DNA of 40,205 nt from an uncultured Thermanaerothrix sp. (GTDB taxonomy: Bacteria; Chloroflexota; Anaerolineae; Anaerolineales; Anaerolineaceae): positions 1 through 40,205 of the forward strand of contig NZ_CALIMF010000008.1 in NCBI RefSeq assembly GCF_938028735.1, in the 5' to 3' direction. The position numbers and the translations under genes were made by a program. Below are positions 26,159 to 35,221 of the stretch, piece by piece (position 1 is the first letter of the stretch; each line of letters starts with the position of its first letter). The notes beneath the pieces were generated by a model that saw nothing but the letters and a program-made list of their open reading frames with translations, had not been told where the DNA came from and did no database searches.

Positions 26159-27865
26159 ATGGTTGACGCGTTGAACACCACTCTCTCCAGTTACTTTACA
26201 AGCCTGGTCAGCAACCTGATGAACCTAGAACGGCAACCTCTGACCCGTCTGACCCGGCAGCGGGATGTGCTCACGGTTCAGCGCGGGGTCTACTTGGACC
26301 TGCGGTCGCAATTAGACGATCTCAAGGAGCGGGTGCAGGCGCTGTTGAGCAGTAGCCCGTTCTTTGCTCTGGAGAGCGGACGATCCATCGCGGTGACCGA
26401 TCCTTCGGTGAGTGGGGCGATGGTGTTGAGCGCCACGGTCAATAACACAGCAATGGTGGGGGAGTATCGGGTTCAAGTGAACCAACTGGCACGCGCTGAG
26501 CAATGGGTTTCCGCAGAGCAATCTTCTACCGATCGCCCGCTTGGTAAACGAGGGGTCTTTTATCTGGGGGGAATGGGGACGGCAGTGGCTTCTTTGCCGG
26601 TAAGCAGCCCCAGCGTGAGTGCAGTGAGTGTGGGGACTGTGGACAGCGGACTACGTGAGTTAGGCAGTGGTGATCAGGCCGAGGGTACAGCCTATATGCT
26701 AGAGGTACGCCAATCTGAGGCAGGATATGAGTTCCGCCTGCGCGCTGCGGATGGTTTACCGGTGGCGATTTATGACAAAGCCAAAGCAGATGGCACTCTA
26801 ACGGAGGATTGGCAGGCTCTTACCCCGGGTGAAACCTATGATACCCATCGGGGTCTGGTCATCGTGTTTGGTGAAGCCCCACAAGTGGGGACGGTGGCAA
26901 TTGATTACCAGGCAGCAGGGGTAGCTGTCCATGTGGTAGAGAGTGACAGCCTGGCCAATGTGGTGACCAAGCTCAATGCGGCTCTCCAACCCGAAGGGCG
27001 CGACCTGATCGCTTCAATGGTCGGTGCTCATCTGGTCCTCACTGCGCGCCAGACTGGAACTGCGCATCGCATGGTAGTGCAATACGTTGCTGAAGCAGGA
27101 GGAGACTGGGGAAGCACCCTGCCACCTGAAACCGGCGCCTGGGAGGCGCAGGATGCGCAGTTCACGGTCAACGGGATTTCTTTTACCCGCGCGCGTAACA
27201 CCAACCTGACGGACGTGCTTGGTGGGGTTTCCCTAAACCTGGCCTTCGATGCGGCGGGGAAATCTGCGACCCTCAAAATTGAAACTGATTACAGCCGGGC
27301 GCGTAGCGCGGTTGATGCCTTTGCTCAGAAGTTTAATGAGGTAATGCGATATCTTGAAGAAAAGACGGCTATTACCAAACAGGGTGATACCTACATCCGG
27401 GGGGCATTGGCGAATGACACGGTATTCAGTGAGTTACGTTATAAATTGCTTTCGCTGGTGATGCAGCGCCACGAGACTCTCGGTGTGTATAAGAGTCTCA
27501 GTGAAGTGGGGGTTAGCCTGGATAGCAATTTGCGTCTCTCGTTGGCCAGTCCGTCTCGCTTTGAGGCCGCCATGCGCCAAAACCCCCAGGCGGTGGTGCA
27601 AGTGTTTGATGCTGTCATGGGGTCTATTTATACCGAATTGGAGCGATTCAATGGCGGAAGCGGCTACCTGCCTCAAAGCCTGGGCGTGCTGGATCGTCAA
27701 ATTGGGGATCTTGGCAGCGATATTAATCGCTTCCAAGTCTACCTTGCGGATCGCGAAGCCATGCTGACCGAGCAATACGCTCAGATTCAGGCGCAGTTGA
27801 TCAGCCTGACGTATGCCCAACAAACATGGGCGAGCATTTACGGAAGTGTAAATCGCTTGTTCTAG
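26159..27865 (+). CDS. fliD: Flagellar filament cap protein FliD
   Basis: A 568-residue FliD (HAP2), which caps the growing filament and folds new flagellin. The N-terminal D0 part has SSYFTSLVSNLMNLERQPLTRL. A conserved beta-rich core contains VNGISFTRARNTNLTDVLGGVSLNL, and the C-terminus (LGVLDRQIGDLGSDINRFQVYLADREAMLTEQYA) forms a coiled coil. The conserved regions frame a variable Ser/Val-rich part (about residues 130-200). GAGGTT is just upstream. Expression is probably lowered relative to flagellin by the hairpin at 26098. Confidence 0.93.
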   Translation: MVDALNTTLSSYFTSLVSNLMNLERQPLTRLTRQRDVLTVQRGVYLDLRSQLDDLKERVQALLSSSPFFALESGRSIAVTDPSVSGAMVLSATVNNTAMVGEYRVQVNQLARAEQWVSAEQSSTDRPLGKRGVFYLGGMGTAVASLPVSSPSVSAVSVGTVDSGLRELGSGDQAEGTAYMLEVRQSEAGYEFRLRAADGLPVAIYDKAKADGTLTEDWQALTPGETYDTHRGLVIVFGEAPQVGTVAIDYQAAGVAVHVVESDSLANVVTKLNAALQPEGRDLIASMVGAHLVLTARQTGTAHRMVVQYVAEAGGDWGSTLPPETGAWEAQDAQFTVNGISFTRARNTNLTDVLGGVSLNLAFDAAGKSATLKIETDYSRARSAVDAFAQKFNEVMRYLEEKTAITKQGDTYIRGALANDTVFSELRYKLLSLVMQRHETLGVYKSLSEVGVSLDSNLRLSLASPSRFEAAMRQNPQAVVQVFDAVMGSIYTELERFNGGSGYLPQSLGVLDRQIGDLGSDINRFQVYLADREAMLTEQYAQIQAQLISLTYAQQTWASIYGSVNRLF

Positions 27866-27922
27866 GAGAGTGCAAACACGTAGCACCTTATCCGCGACAG
27901 GGAAGTTGGCGGAACGGAAAGG

Positions 27923-28261
27923 ATGGAGCCTATGCAAGGGGAAGCCAAACTTCAAGGAGTTGGGCCGGCTACGTCCGAAATAGGTGGCCGTATTTCGGTG
28001 GAGCGTGAGGTTAACCTGCAGAAAGTCCCTGTAGCAGAAACACAAGATGAGAAGCGTCAGTATGCACCGGTTTCTGACCCAGGTGCGACTTCTTCAGTCC
28101 GGGGTGGGGCTGAGATTGCTTTGCGTTTCCAGGTGGATCCGCAGACACGCCGGGTGACTGTCTTCGTCCTGGATAAAACCCATCGCCATGTGATTCGCAC
28201 TATTCCGCCGGAGGAAATGGCTCGATTGCGTGCCGGCGAGATTGTTGATCTCTTTGTCTAG
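27923..28261 (+). CDS. flaG: FlaG family protein
   Basis: A 112-residue protein whose second half matches FlaG: RFQVDPQTRRVTVFVLDKTHRHVIRTIPPEEMARL. The first 55 residues are polar and poorly conserved. FlaG affects filament length in several bacteria and usually lies beside fliD and fliS, as here. The start is uncertain: ATG 27923 or ATG 27932, neither with an ideal ribosome binding site. It is followed by a 218-nt gap. Confidence 0.85.
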   Translation: MEPMQGEAKLQGVGPATSEIGGRISVEREVNLQKVPVAETQDEKRQYAPVSDPGATSSVRGGAEIALRFQVDPQTRRVTVFVLDKTHRHVIRTIPPEEMARLRAGEIVDLFV

Positions 28262-28479
28262 CGCAGCGCTGTGGGACCTAAAAAGTCTTACCCAGTTTCC
28301 GCCCCTGGGTGGGTGGATTTTTGCGTTTAAAAGGTGCCTCCGGGGGCAAGGGCGGTGGTGCACAGAAACCCGGATTTACGGATTTTTTATTGCTGAGGGC
28401 TCAAGTTCCAGACATTTCATCCGAAGATAGAAGCAGAACACGGAATGCAGACGTGAATGCAACCGAGAAGGAGGACGAG
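28262..28479. other. Spacer between flaG and fliS
   Basis: About 218 nt without a likely gene. An upstream extension of the fliS frame exists (start 28309), but it is Gly-rich and has no ribosome binding site. ACCCAG (28290-28295) pairs with CTGGGT (28305-28310), and an ATTTTT occurs shortly after at 28317. A weak terminator or a leader is possible. Confidence 0.35.
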
Positions 28480-28857
28480 GTGTACCAGAGCCATTATTTT
28501 ACCCAGGAATACCGCACGCAAGATGTGATGAGCGCCAGTCCGGTTCGCCTGGTCATCATGGCCTATGATGTAGCGATCCGCGCGTGCCGTCAGCAAGATT
28601 TTGAGCGTGCCACGCGAGCCATTACCCTTCTGCGCGATGCCCTTAATTTTGATTATGCTGAGGTAGCGGCAGGCTTGTTCCGTCTTTATCAATGGTGCTT
28701 GGAGTGTCTGCGCGCTGGCGATTATCAATCGGCGCTCAATGTGCTGGTAGAACTGCGTGAGGCTTGGGCTGAGGCCGAAAAGAAGATAAGCGCCACCCCT
28801 GCGCCGGGTGATCCGCTCGTGGTGCGTACAATGGTGCCCCAGTACGCTAGCGCTTAA
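28480..28857 (+). CDS. fliS: Flagellar export chaperone FliS
   Basis: FliS of 125 residues from GTG 28480, with AAGGAGG at 28468-28474. It starts YQSHYFTQEYRTQDVMSASPVRLVIMAYDVAIRA, typical of FliS, then two further helices. It binds the flagellin C-terminus in the cytoplasm and stops early polymerisation. A longer frame from 28309 would add 57 residues without family support. A strong terminator follows, so it is the last gene of the filament operon. Confidence 0.92.
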   Translation: MYQSHYFTQEYRTQDVMSASPVRLVIMAYDVAIRACRQQDFERATRAITLLRDALNFDYAEVAAGLFRLYQWCLECLRAGDYQSALNVLVELREAWAEAEKKISATPAPGDPLVVRTMVPQYASA

Positions 28858-28900
28858 TTCGTTTTTTCCCTCAATTGCCCATAACCTGTTCCTCTGGCTT

Positions 28901-28936
28901 GCCGGTGAGAGGTTCGTCTCTCACCGGCTTTGTCTT
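28901..28936 (+). terminator. Intrinsic terminator after fliS
   Basis: A perfect 11-bp stem pairs 28901-28911 with 28918-28928 across a GTTCGT loop. It is followed by a T-rich stretch (TTTGTCTT). It ends the filament operon. Confidence 0.85.
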
Positions 28937-29009
28937 AATTCACGCGATTTTTATCCTTCCTTCATCTTGGCTTTATAGCCCCATGAGGTAAGGCGGATTA
29001 AGATGCAAG

Positions 29010-29021
29010 TGTAATGTTACA
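29010..29021. promoter_or_regulatory. Palindrome TGTAATGTTACA before flgC
   Basis: TGTAA-TG-TTACA is a symmetric 12-mer 30 nt before the flgC start. It lies in the spacer that should hold the basal-body operon promoter, so it could be an operator. No clear -35/-10 pair was seen. Confidence 0.3.
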
Positions 29022-29028
29022 TAAACAT

Positions 29029-29044
29029 CCTCTGCCAGAGGAGG
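29029..29044 (+). promoter_or_regulatory. Hairpin covering part of the flgC ribosome binding site
   Basis: CCTCT (29029-29033) and AGAGG (29037-29041) form a tight hairpin with a 3-nt loop. The second arm is part of the flgC Shine-Dalgarno AGAGGAGG (29037-29044), so the start may be partly hidden when it folds. Confidence 0.35.
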
Positions 29045-29050
29045 TTGGTT

Positions 29051-29503
29051 ATGGGATTTTGGAACGTCCTGCGAATAGGCGCCTCGGGATTGACGGCTCA
29101 ACGCTTACGCCTAGATGTGATTGCCCACAACATTGCCAATGCTGAAACCACGCGTACCCCAGAGGGAGGGCCCTACAAACGTAAAGACGTGGTCTTTATG
29201 CCGGAAGGGCAAACGCCGTTTCTACCCTCTTTCCTGGCCGTTCGTCAGAACTCCGGCCGTTTTCAGGGCTTGCTCAAGGGAGTGCGAGTTACCCAAATTC
29301 TGACGGATAACACTCCAGGTACACGCGTCTATGATCCTATCCACCCGGATGCAGATGCAGAGGGGTATGTGGAGTACCCCAACGTAAACCCGGTGGTTGA
29401 AATGACTAACATGCTTTCGGCCAGTCGCTCTTACGAAGCCAACTTGGCAGTGATTGATACTGCCAAACAGATGGCACTGCGGGCGCTGGATATCGGTAAG
29501 TAG
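29051..29503 (+). CDS. flgC: Flagellar rod protein FlgC
   Basis: FlgC of 150 residues from ATG 29051 (AGAGGAGG upstream; TTG 29045 is less likely). The rod signature is in the N-terminus (GASGLTAQRLRLDVIAHNIANAET) and the C-terminus (GYVEYPNVNPVVEMTNMLSASRSYEANLAVI). It is part of the proximal rod with FlgB, which here lies 6 kb downstream instead of directly upstream. It opens the basal-body operon and precedes fliE by 21 nt. Confidence 0.95.
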   Translation: MGFWNVLRIGASGLTAQRLRLDVIAHNIANAETTRTPEGGPYKRKDVVFMPEGQTPFLPSFLAVRQNSGRFQGLLKGVRVTQILTDNTPGTRVYDPIHPDADAEGYVEYPNVNPVVEMTNMLSASRSYEANLAVIDTAKQMALRALDIGK

Positions 29504-29524
29504 GCACGAAAAGGGAGGTAGAAA

Positions 29525-29830
29525 ATGGAGGTAACCCCATCTTCGCCGAGTCGTGTTCTGGGGACGTCATCGCCGCTCTCTACTACAGCGACAGAGCGTA
29601 AACAAGCCACCGAAGCAGCAGGAAGATCCTTTGCAGAGGTGCTGAATGCATTGAGCCGTTCTGAGAACCAGAGTAATGCGTTAATCCAACAACTGGCAGC
29701 CGGTGAGGATGTAGAAATCCACCAGGTCATGATGGCAGTGGAGGAGACAGACATCAACTTTCGTATTGCCATGGCTATCCGGGATCGCTTGGTGGATGCC
29801 TATCGCGAAGTTATGCGTATGTCGGTGTAA
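29525..29830 (+). CDS. fliE: Flagellar hook-basal body protein FliE
   Basis: FliE of 101 residues, which joins the MS-ring to the rod. The conserved part is FAEVLNALSRSENQSNALIQQLAAGEDVEIHQVMMAVEETDINFRIAMAIRDRLVDAYREVMRM. The first 35 residues are Ser/Thr-rich and variable. GGGAGG lies just upstream. It sits between flgC and fliF as in most bacteria. Confidence 0.94.
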   Translation: MEVTPSSPSRVLGTSSPLSTTATERKQATEAAGRSFAEVLNALSRSENQSNALIQQLAAGEDVEIHQVMMAVEETDINFRIAMAIRDRLVDAYREVMRMSV

Positions 29831-29854
29831 CCAAGGTGAATGAGGATACACCCA

Positions 29855-31525
29855 ATGCTGGCTAACCTAGGTCAACAAGCGCGTTCATTCTGGCAGCACC
29901 AATCGCAGTCGCGGCGCATCTCGCTGGCGGTGATCACTCTGGCGGTGATCATAGTGGCTGTGGTTTTCGTGATGTGGGCCAGCACGCCGACATATGCCGT
30001 TGCGTATCGCGGGCTGAGCGAAAGCGATGCGGGAGAGATTGTTCAGAAACTAGAAGAAGCCAAAATACCCTACCGGCTCAAAGATACTGGCACCATTCTG
30101 GTGCCAAGTGATAAAGTGTATGAAGTGCGCTTGAAGATGGCACGCGAGGGTCTGCCCAAGACCAGTCAGGTGGGATTTGAACTTTTCAGTAACAACACTT
30201 TGGGCATGACCGAATTCACCCAGCGGGTCAATTACCAACGGGCTTTAGAAGGGGAACTGGAACGCACCATTGGCAATCTGGATGCGGTAGAGATGGTGCG
30301 CGTACACCTGGTGCTCCCCGAAAAATCTCTGCTGGCACGAGATCAGGTTCCTCCGACGGCCTCGGTGGTGATCAAAGAAAAGCCGGGCAAGTACCTGGAT
30401 AAGGCTCAGGTGCGTGCTATTACGCATCTGGTAGCCAGCAGTGTAGAAGGCTTGACGCCAGAGAATGTGGTCATCGTAGATGCGGAGGGTAACCTGTTAG
30501 CCTCAGGTAGCCAGGATGATACGACCACCGCTGTGCAGGCGGATACCTTCCGTAATGCCGAACAGGCGGCCGCAGCCGAGATTCAGCGCAACGTTCAGAA
30601 CTTGCTCAATTCTGTGCTTGGTCCTAACCGCTCAGTGGTACAGGCTCAAGTGGTGATGGACTGGACTCAACGCGAACTGACCTCGCAGACGTTCAACCCC
30701 ACGCCGGCGGCTATTCGCTCTTCGCAAAAAATTACTGAGAGTTACACGGGTGGCGCCGAGGCCGTAGGGGGAGTGCCTGGTGCAGCCAGCAATTTGCCCA
30801 TGCCGGTGCCGGTGACCCAGGGGGAAGGTCAGATGGTTACGTACCAGCGCACCGAAGAAACTGTCAACTACGAGATTACCCAGGTGCAAACGCATGAGAT
30901 TCAAACCCCCGGGCAAATTAAGCGCATCTCGCTCTCGGTGCTAGTGGATGGGCTGGATTCGCCAGAGCACCTCCAAGTGCTGCGCAAGGCCATCGCTGCT
31001 GCGGCTGGGATTGACGAGACGCGTGGTGATATGTTGGCGGTGGAGTCCATGGCCTTTGATCGCACTTACTACGAAGAGCAAGCCAGGGAGATGCAAAAGA
31101 GCCAGCAAACAGATCTTTACTTCCGTATCGGCGAAATTGTTCTGGCTGTGTTGCTAGTAGCCGGTTTGGCGTTCTACTTGCAGCGGGTCTTTAGAAACCT
31201 GCGTCTGGCTTCCAGTGAGGCCTGGATTACGATCATGAAACCGGTTTCCGAGGCCGCGTTGCCAGCAGGTGCAGGGACTGTGGCGGGTAGCGGGGCTCGC
31301 CCGAGCCTGAGTGATAACTTGGCTACCGTGATGGGGATGCTTGAGCAGAACCAACAAGCAGCGCTTCAAGCGGGGGCGGTGTCCGAGGGAGCACCGGGAC
31401 GTCCCAAAGTACGAACTTCGCAGGAGGATGAGCAGTTACAGAAAGCTTTGGCCCGGCTGGCAGAGGAATCGCCCGCCACAGTGGCTGAAGTGATCCAGAT
31501 TTGGCTCAACGAGAGTGGAAAGTAG
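29855..31525 (+). CDS. fliF: Flagellar MS-ring protein FliF
   Basis: FliF of 556 residues from ATG 29855, with GAGGA eight bases before it. ATG 29840 is too close to its AAGGTG and gives an unusual N-terminus. TM1 is at about 23-42 and TM2 at about 425-445. Between them lie the ring-building motifs, with YRGLSESDAGEIVQKLEEAKIPY, FTQRVNYQRALEGELERTI and the HLVLPEKSLLARDQVPPTASVV region. The C-terminal tail (AEESPATVAEVIQIWLNESGK) binds FliG. It anchors the basal body in the cytoplasmic membrane. Confidence 0.95.
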   Translation: MLANLGQQARSFWQHQSQSRRISLAVITLAVIIVAVVFVMWASTPTYAVAYRGLSESDAGEIVQKLEEAKIPYRLKDTGTILVPSDKVYEVRLKMAREGLPKTSQVGFELFSNNTLGMTEFTQRVNYQRALEGELERTIGNLDAVEMVRVHLVLPEKSLLARDQVPPTASVVIKEKPGKYLDKAQVRAITHLVASSVEGLTPENVVIVDAEGNLLASGSQDDTTTAVQADTFRNAEQAAAAEIQRNVQNLLNSVLGPNRSVVQAQVVMDWTQRELTSQTFNPTPAAIRSSQKITESYTGGAEAVGGVPGAASNLPMPVPVTQGEGQMVTYQRTEETVNYEITQVQTHEIQTPGQIKRISLSVLVDGLDSPEHLQVLRKAIAAAAGIDETRGDMLAVESMAFDRTYYEEQAREMQKSQQTDLYFRIGEIVLAVLLVAGLAFYLQRVFRNLRLASSEAWITIMKPVSEAALPAGAGTVAGSGARPSLSDNLATVMGMLEQNQQAALQAGAVSEGAPGRPKVRTSQEDEQLQKALARLAEESPATVAEVIQIWLNESGK

Positions 31526-31527
31526 CC

Positions 31528-32550
31528 ATGACAGACGATTTCGCCTCCAAGATTAGTGGACTGGAAAAGGCGTCGGTGCTCCTGATGTGTCTGGGCGTGG
31601 ATGTATCCTCCAAGGTTCTACAATATCTGAGTGAGAGCGAGATCGAACGCGTTTTGCTGGCGCTGAGTCGCACCACGGTTGTGCCTCCAGAGGTGCGCCA
31701 CGTAGTATTGGAAGAAGCGCATGAACTGACCAATGAGGGAGTTGGGGTTGTAGCCAATGGGATTGACTACAGCCGTCAACTGCTCTCACGCGCAGTTGGG
31801 CCGCGACGAGGTGCGGAGATATTGGAGCGTATTTCGGCGCACCAGCAACTTTCGTCATTTGAGATGCTCAAAAATGCCGATCCAGCGCAGGTAGCCAATC
31901 TGCTTCAGGATGAATTGCCCCAGACAATTGCTCTCGTGCTCTCCTACCTGGAAGCCAAGGTGGCCGCTGACATTCTGACCAATTTCCCTAAGGAATTGCA
32001 AATTGAGGTTACCTTGCGTCTGGCTACTATGGATCGGGTTTCGCCCCAGGTGGTACAAGTTGTTGAGCGCGATTTGAAAAACAAACTTTCGGGTGTGTTG
32101 AGCGAAGCCGATTTCCGCGCCACTGGTGGGGTCTCCTTCCTGGTTAAGATGTTGAACCAGGTGGATCGCGGGGTGCAGAAGACCATTTTGGAAGCCCTTG
32201 AGGCCACCAATCCCAAATTGGTAGAAGAAATCCGTGCCAACATGTTCACTTTTGATGATCTGATTAAGTTAGATGATCGTACCATGCAGCGTGTGCTGCG
32301 TGATGTGAACAAGTCCGATTTGGCGCTAGCGCTCAAAGCGGCTCCGGAGCGCCTCAAGGAGGCAGTTTTCCGCAATCTTTCTGAACGGGCGCGCGAGAAT
32401 CTCAAAGAAGAGATCGAAATTCTGGGACCACAATTGGCCAAAAATGTTTATGCGGCTCAGCGGCGTATCGTAGAGGCAGTGCGTGCGCTAGAAGAAGCCG
32501 GTGAGATCGTCATTGCGGGTGGTGGAGCGGAGTATGAGATTATCCAGTAA
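31528..32550 (+). CDS. fliG: Flagellar motor switch protein FliG
   Basis: FliG of 340 residues from ATG 31528, just after the fliF stop. The C-terminal torque domain has MFTFDDLIKLDDRTMQRVLRDV with the conserved charged residues, and ends EEAGEIVIAGGG. The middle-domain motif usually written EHPQ is ELPQ here (Glu129-Gln132). The region after the Gly-Gly hinge (GGVSFLVKMLN) also differs from common sequences. It forms the C-ring upper part with FliM, which is not in this window. Confidence 0.94.
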   Translation: MTDDFASKISGLEKASVLLMCLGVDVSSKVLQYLSESEIERVLLALSRTTVVPPEVRHVVLEEAHELTNEGVGVVANGIDYSRQLLSRAVGPRRGAEILERISAHQQLSSFEMLKNADPAQVANLLQDELPQTIALVLSYLEAKVAADILTNFPKELQIEVTLRLATMDRVSPQVVQVVERDLKNKLSGVLSEADFRATGGVSFLVKMLNQVDRGVQKTILEALEATNPKLVEEIRANMFTFDDLIKLDDRTMQRVLRDVNKSDLALALKAAPERLKEAVFRNLSERARENLKEEIEILGPQLAKNVYAAQRRIVEAVRALEEAGEIVIAGGGAEYEIIQ

Positions 32551-33442
32551 CCCTAATCAGCCTTTGGCACGGAGTGGGGTTCGCCCCTGGCATCCCCCTA
32601 CCCTGGTTGCCGACGCTTCCCCTGCCCAGATGGAGAAATTTGCTGAGCAAGTTTTATCCATTTTCACCTCTACGTCTATGCGCGATTCATGCAATCAGCA
32701 GCGTGTCCATGGTCATTGCCAGCAGGCGAAAATTCAAGCCTGGATTCCTGCCAACCTGATGGAGTCCCCTGCTCTTGACTCATGGCCGAACAACATATCA
32801 GAAGAGGAAGGTGCTGAGCATTCTGCTTCTTCCGAGGCGGTTGCCCTGCCTGTCGAACTGGAAGCCATCCAAGCGCAGGCTGCTGCCCTACTGGCCGAGG
32901 CGCAGGCTCAGGCTGAGGCCTTGCTTCAGCAAGCGCGTGAGGAGGCCGAGCAATTCCGGCAGCAGGCCTATTTGGCCGGGCGGGCCGAGGGTGAAGCAGA
33001 ATTACGTGGCTTGATTGAGACTCTCAAAACCATCGTCCAGGAAGTCCAGGTTTGGCGCGAGAGGCTCTTTTCCCAAAGTGAACCATTGGTGCTGGAAATG
33101 GTAGCTGCCATTGCACGTGCCCTTTTCACGGATGGATTTACCTTGGATGCGGATACTCTGCAGCAGACTTACAGTCGCGTTTTGGAGCATACTCAGACGC
33201 TGGGCGATCTGCGCATTTACGTCAACCCTGAAGATGCCCGAATGCTCGATCCATATTGGAAGGAAGCCCAAGTCACCTTGCGTGATCAACAGATCAAACT
33301 CATCCCCAGCGATGCAATTCGGCGAGGTGGTTGCTATGTGGAGGGCCAGTATGGGGCGGTAGATGGGCGGATTGAGGTTCGTCTGGAGCGACTGTTGAGT
33401 AGCCTGCTACCGGAAACCGTCGGAGGAGGGAGGAACCTATGA
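32534..33442 (+). CDS. fliH: Flagellar assembly protein FliH
   Basis: FliH-like protein of 302 residues from ATG 32534, overlapping fliG by 17 nt. GGAG at 32524-32527 is its ribosome binding site. The first 110 residues are polar and not conserved. Residues about 115-165 form an Ala/Gln/Glu-rich coiled coil, followed by the HrpE/YscL/FliH domain (LVLEMVAAIARALF, then RRGGCYVEGQYGAVDGRIEVRLERL). It regulates the FliI ATPase in the export apparatus. Its stop overlaps the fliI start. Confidence 0.88.
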   Translation: MRLSSNPNQPLARSGVRPWHPPTLVADASPAQMEKFAEQVLSIFTSTSMRDSCNQQRVHGHCQQAKIQAWIPANLMESPALDSWPNNISEEEGAEHSASSEAVALPVELEAIQAQAAALLAEAQAQAEALLQQAREEAEQFRQQAYLAGRAEGEAELRGLIETLKTIVQEVQVWRERLFSQSEPLVLEMVAAIARALFTDGFTLDADTLQQTYSRVLEHTQTLGDLRIYVNPEDARMLDPYWKEAQVTLRDQQIKLIPSDAIRRGGCYVEGQYGAVDGRIEVRLERLLSSLLPETVGGGRNL

Positions 33443-34779
33443 ACTCGGTGCCTACCTTGCCCAACCTTCAACAATATCTCGAGGCTTTGCGGCGCACCAG
33501 TCCCTTCCAGGTTTCGGGGCGTATTGTACAAGTGGTAGGCCTAACCATTGAGGCGGTGGGTATTGACTGCCAGATTGGGGAAATCTGTGAGATGCGAGCC
33601 CAGGGTACTGAACCGGTTCTGGCTGAGGTGGTGGGTTTTCGGAATGAGCGCATCCTGCTCATGCCACTGGGGAGCATGGATGGGATACAGCCAGGGAGTG
33701 AGGTTTACCCAATTTCAAAGTCATTTCGGGTCCCAATTGGGATGGCGCTTTTGGGACGGGTACTGGACGGCCTAGGACGTCCTATTGATGGGGGACCAGC
33801 ACTGACTCTCTCAGAAACCATGCCTACCAATCGCGCGGCGCCTAACCCAATGCAGCGCCGTCCTATTACCGAAACCCTGGTCACAGGGGTGCGAGTCATT
33901 GATGGTCTGTTGACCATGGGTAAGGGGCAGCGCATAGGCATTTTTGCAGGCAGCGGGGTGGGCAAGAGCACGTTATTGGGAACATTAGCGCGCCGTGCGC
34001 GCGCAGATGTCAGTGTGATTGCGTTGGTAGGCGAACGCGGGCGCGAAGTGCGCGAATTTCTGGATCGTGATTTGGGGCCCGAGGGCTTGCAGCGGGCAGT
34101 GGTGGTTGTTTCGACTTCTGATCAGCCAGCTCTAGTGCGTCTCAAAGCCGCATTTGTAGCCATGACCATCGCGGAGTTTTTCCGCGATCTAGGTCTAGAT
34201 GTCATCTTTTTGATGGACTCGGTCACGCGTTTTGCTATGGCCCAGCGTGAGGTGGGGCTGGCGATTGGTGAACCGCCAGCAAGCAAGGGATATACCCCCT
34301 CGGTATTTGCCCTTCTGCCTCGTTTACTAGAACGCGCAGGGTGTGGAGATAGGGGCACTATTACCGGCTTTTTCACCGTGTTAGTTGAAGGCGATGATTT
34401 CAATGAACCTATTTGCGATGCAGTGCGTGGCATTTTGGATGGTCACATCATCCTCAGCCGTGTCCTGGCGGCGCGTAACCACTATCCTGCCATTGACGTC
34501 TTGAACTCGATTAGCCGGTTAATGCCCTCGATCACAACACCCGAGCACCGTGCCTTTGCGGCTCAACTGCGCAAGCATCTGGCTGTTTATGAAAAGGCGC
34601 GTGACTTGATCAATATTGGCGCGTATGTGCAGGGCTCTGACCCGGAGATTGATGCTGCTATTGCCGTGATGCCGGTATTGGAACGCTTTCTCCAGCAAGA
34701 GGTGGAAGAGTTTACTCCCCTTGAAATGACACTGAGCCAAATGGCAGTCATGACACAGGGGGTGAACCATGCCGCCTAA
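33439..34779 (+). CDS. fliI: Flagellum-specific ATPase FliI
   Basis: FliI of 446 residues, the F1-beta-like ATPase that supports flagellar protein export. The Walker A AGSGVGKST is at residues 170-178, the catalytic Glu lies in VGERGREVREF, and Walker B ends at Asp260 (VIFLMDSVTRFAMAQ). The PASKGYTPSVFALLPRLLERAG stretch is typical. ATGA overlap with fliH and an 11-nt overlap with fliJ indicate coupled translation of the ATPase complex. Confidence 0.97.
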   Translation: MNSVPTLPNLQQYLEALRRTSPFQVSGRIVQVVGLTIEAVGIDCQIGEICEMRAQGTEPVLAEVVGFRNERILLMPLGSMDGIQPGSEVYPISKSFRVPIGMALLGRVLDGLGRPIDGGPALTLSETMPTNRAAPNPMQRRPITETLVTGVRVIDGLLTMGKGQRIGIFAGSGVGKSTLLGTLARRARADVSVIALVGERGREVREFLDRDLGPEGLQRAVVVVSTSDQPALVRLKAAFVAMTIAEFFRDLGLDVIFLMDSVTRFAMAQREVGLAIGEPPASKGYTPSVFALLPRLLERAGCGDRGTITGFFTVLVEGDDFNEPICDAVRGILDGHIILSRVLAARNHYPAIDVLNSISRLMPSITTPEHRAFAAQLRKHLAVYEKARDLINIGAYVQGSDPEIDAAIAVMPVLERFLQQEVEEFTPLEMTLSQMAVMTQGVNHAA

Positions 34780-35218
34780 GTTTTCCTTGCAATCTGTTCT
34801 GGATGTGCGTCAGAGGCGCGTTGAGGCCTTGGAGGTCGAATTGGGACGCTTGCTTCAGGAACAACGTAAAGGCGAGGAATTGCTGGAAGGGTTGCGGAGC
34901 CTTGAGAATTTTCTCTTCGCTCGCATCCAAAGCCAGCAGGTTGGAGAGGTGGATGTCTTTGCTCTGGATCAGCTTCATCATGAGTTGATGCGTGTGCAGG
35001 ACCACATTGAGCGGACACGTGAAGCCTTGGAGATGTGGCGGCAGCGTGTGGCTGCCAAGCGCCAGGAACTTGTGCAAGCGCGTCAGGATGCGGAGATTCT
35101 AGAAGCATTACGTGAAAAGGAACTGGCGCGTTACCGGGAGGAAATGGCTCAGGTGGAAAGCCGTTTATTGGATGATCTCTATATTAGCCGAGCGTTTCGT
35201 CGGCAAGGGGAGCGGTGA
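34769..35218 (+). CDS. fliJ: Flagellar export protein FliJ-like
   Basis: A 149-residue, almost wholly helical coiled-coil protein. The start KFSLQSVLDVRQRRVEALEVELGRL and the rest (Glu/Arg/Gln-rich heptads) fit FliJ. The position directly after fliI supports this. FliJ inserts into the FliI hexamer and FlhA. The sequence alone is weak, as coiled coils are not distinctive. It overlaps fliI by 11 nt. Confidence 0.85.
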   Translation: MPPKFSLQSVLDVRQRRVEALEVELGRLLQEQRKGEELLEGLRSLENFLFARIQSQQVGEVDVFALDQLHHELMRVQDHIERTREALEMWRQRVAAKRQELVQARQDAEILEALREKELARYREEMAQVESRLLDDLYISRAFRRQGER

Positions 35219-35221
35219 GCT

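Noticed and set aside
28309..28479. A longer N-terminus for FliS
   Set aside because: The extra 57 residues are Gly-rich without family match. AAGGAGG stands exactly before GTG 28480.
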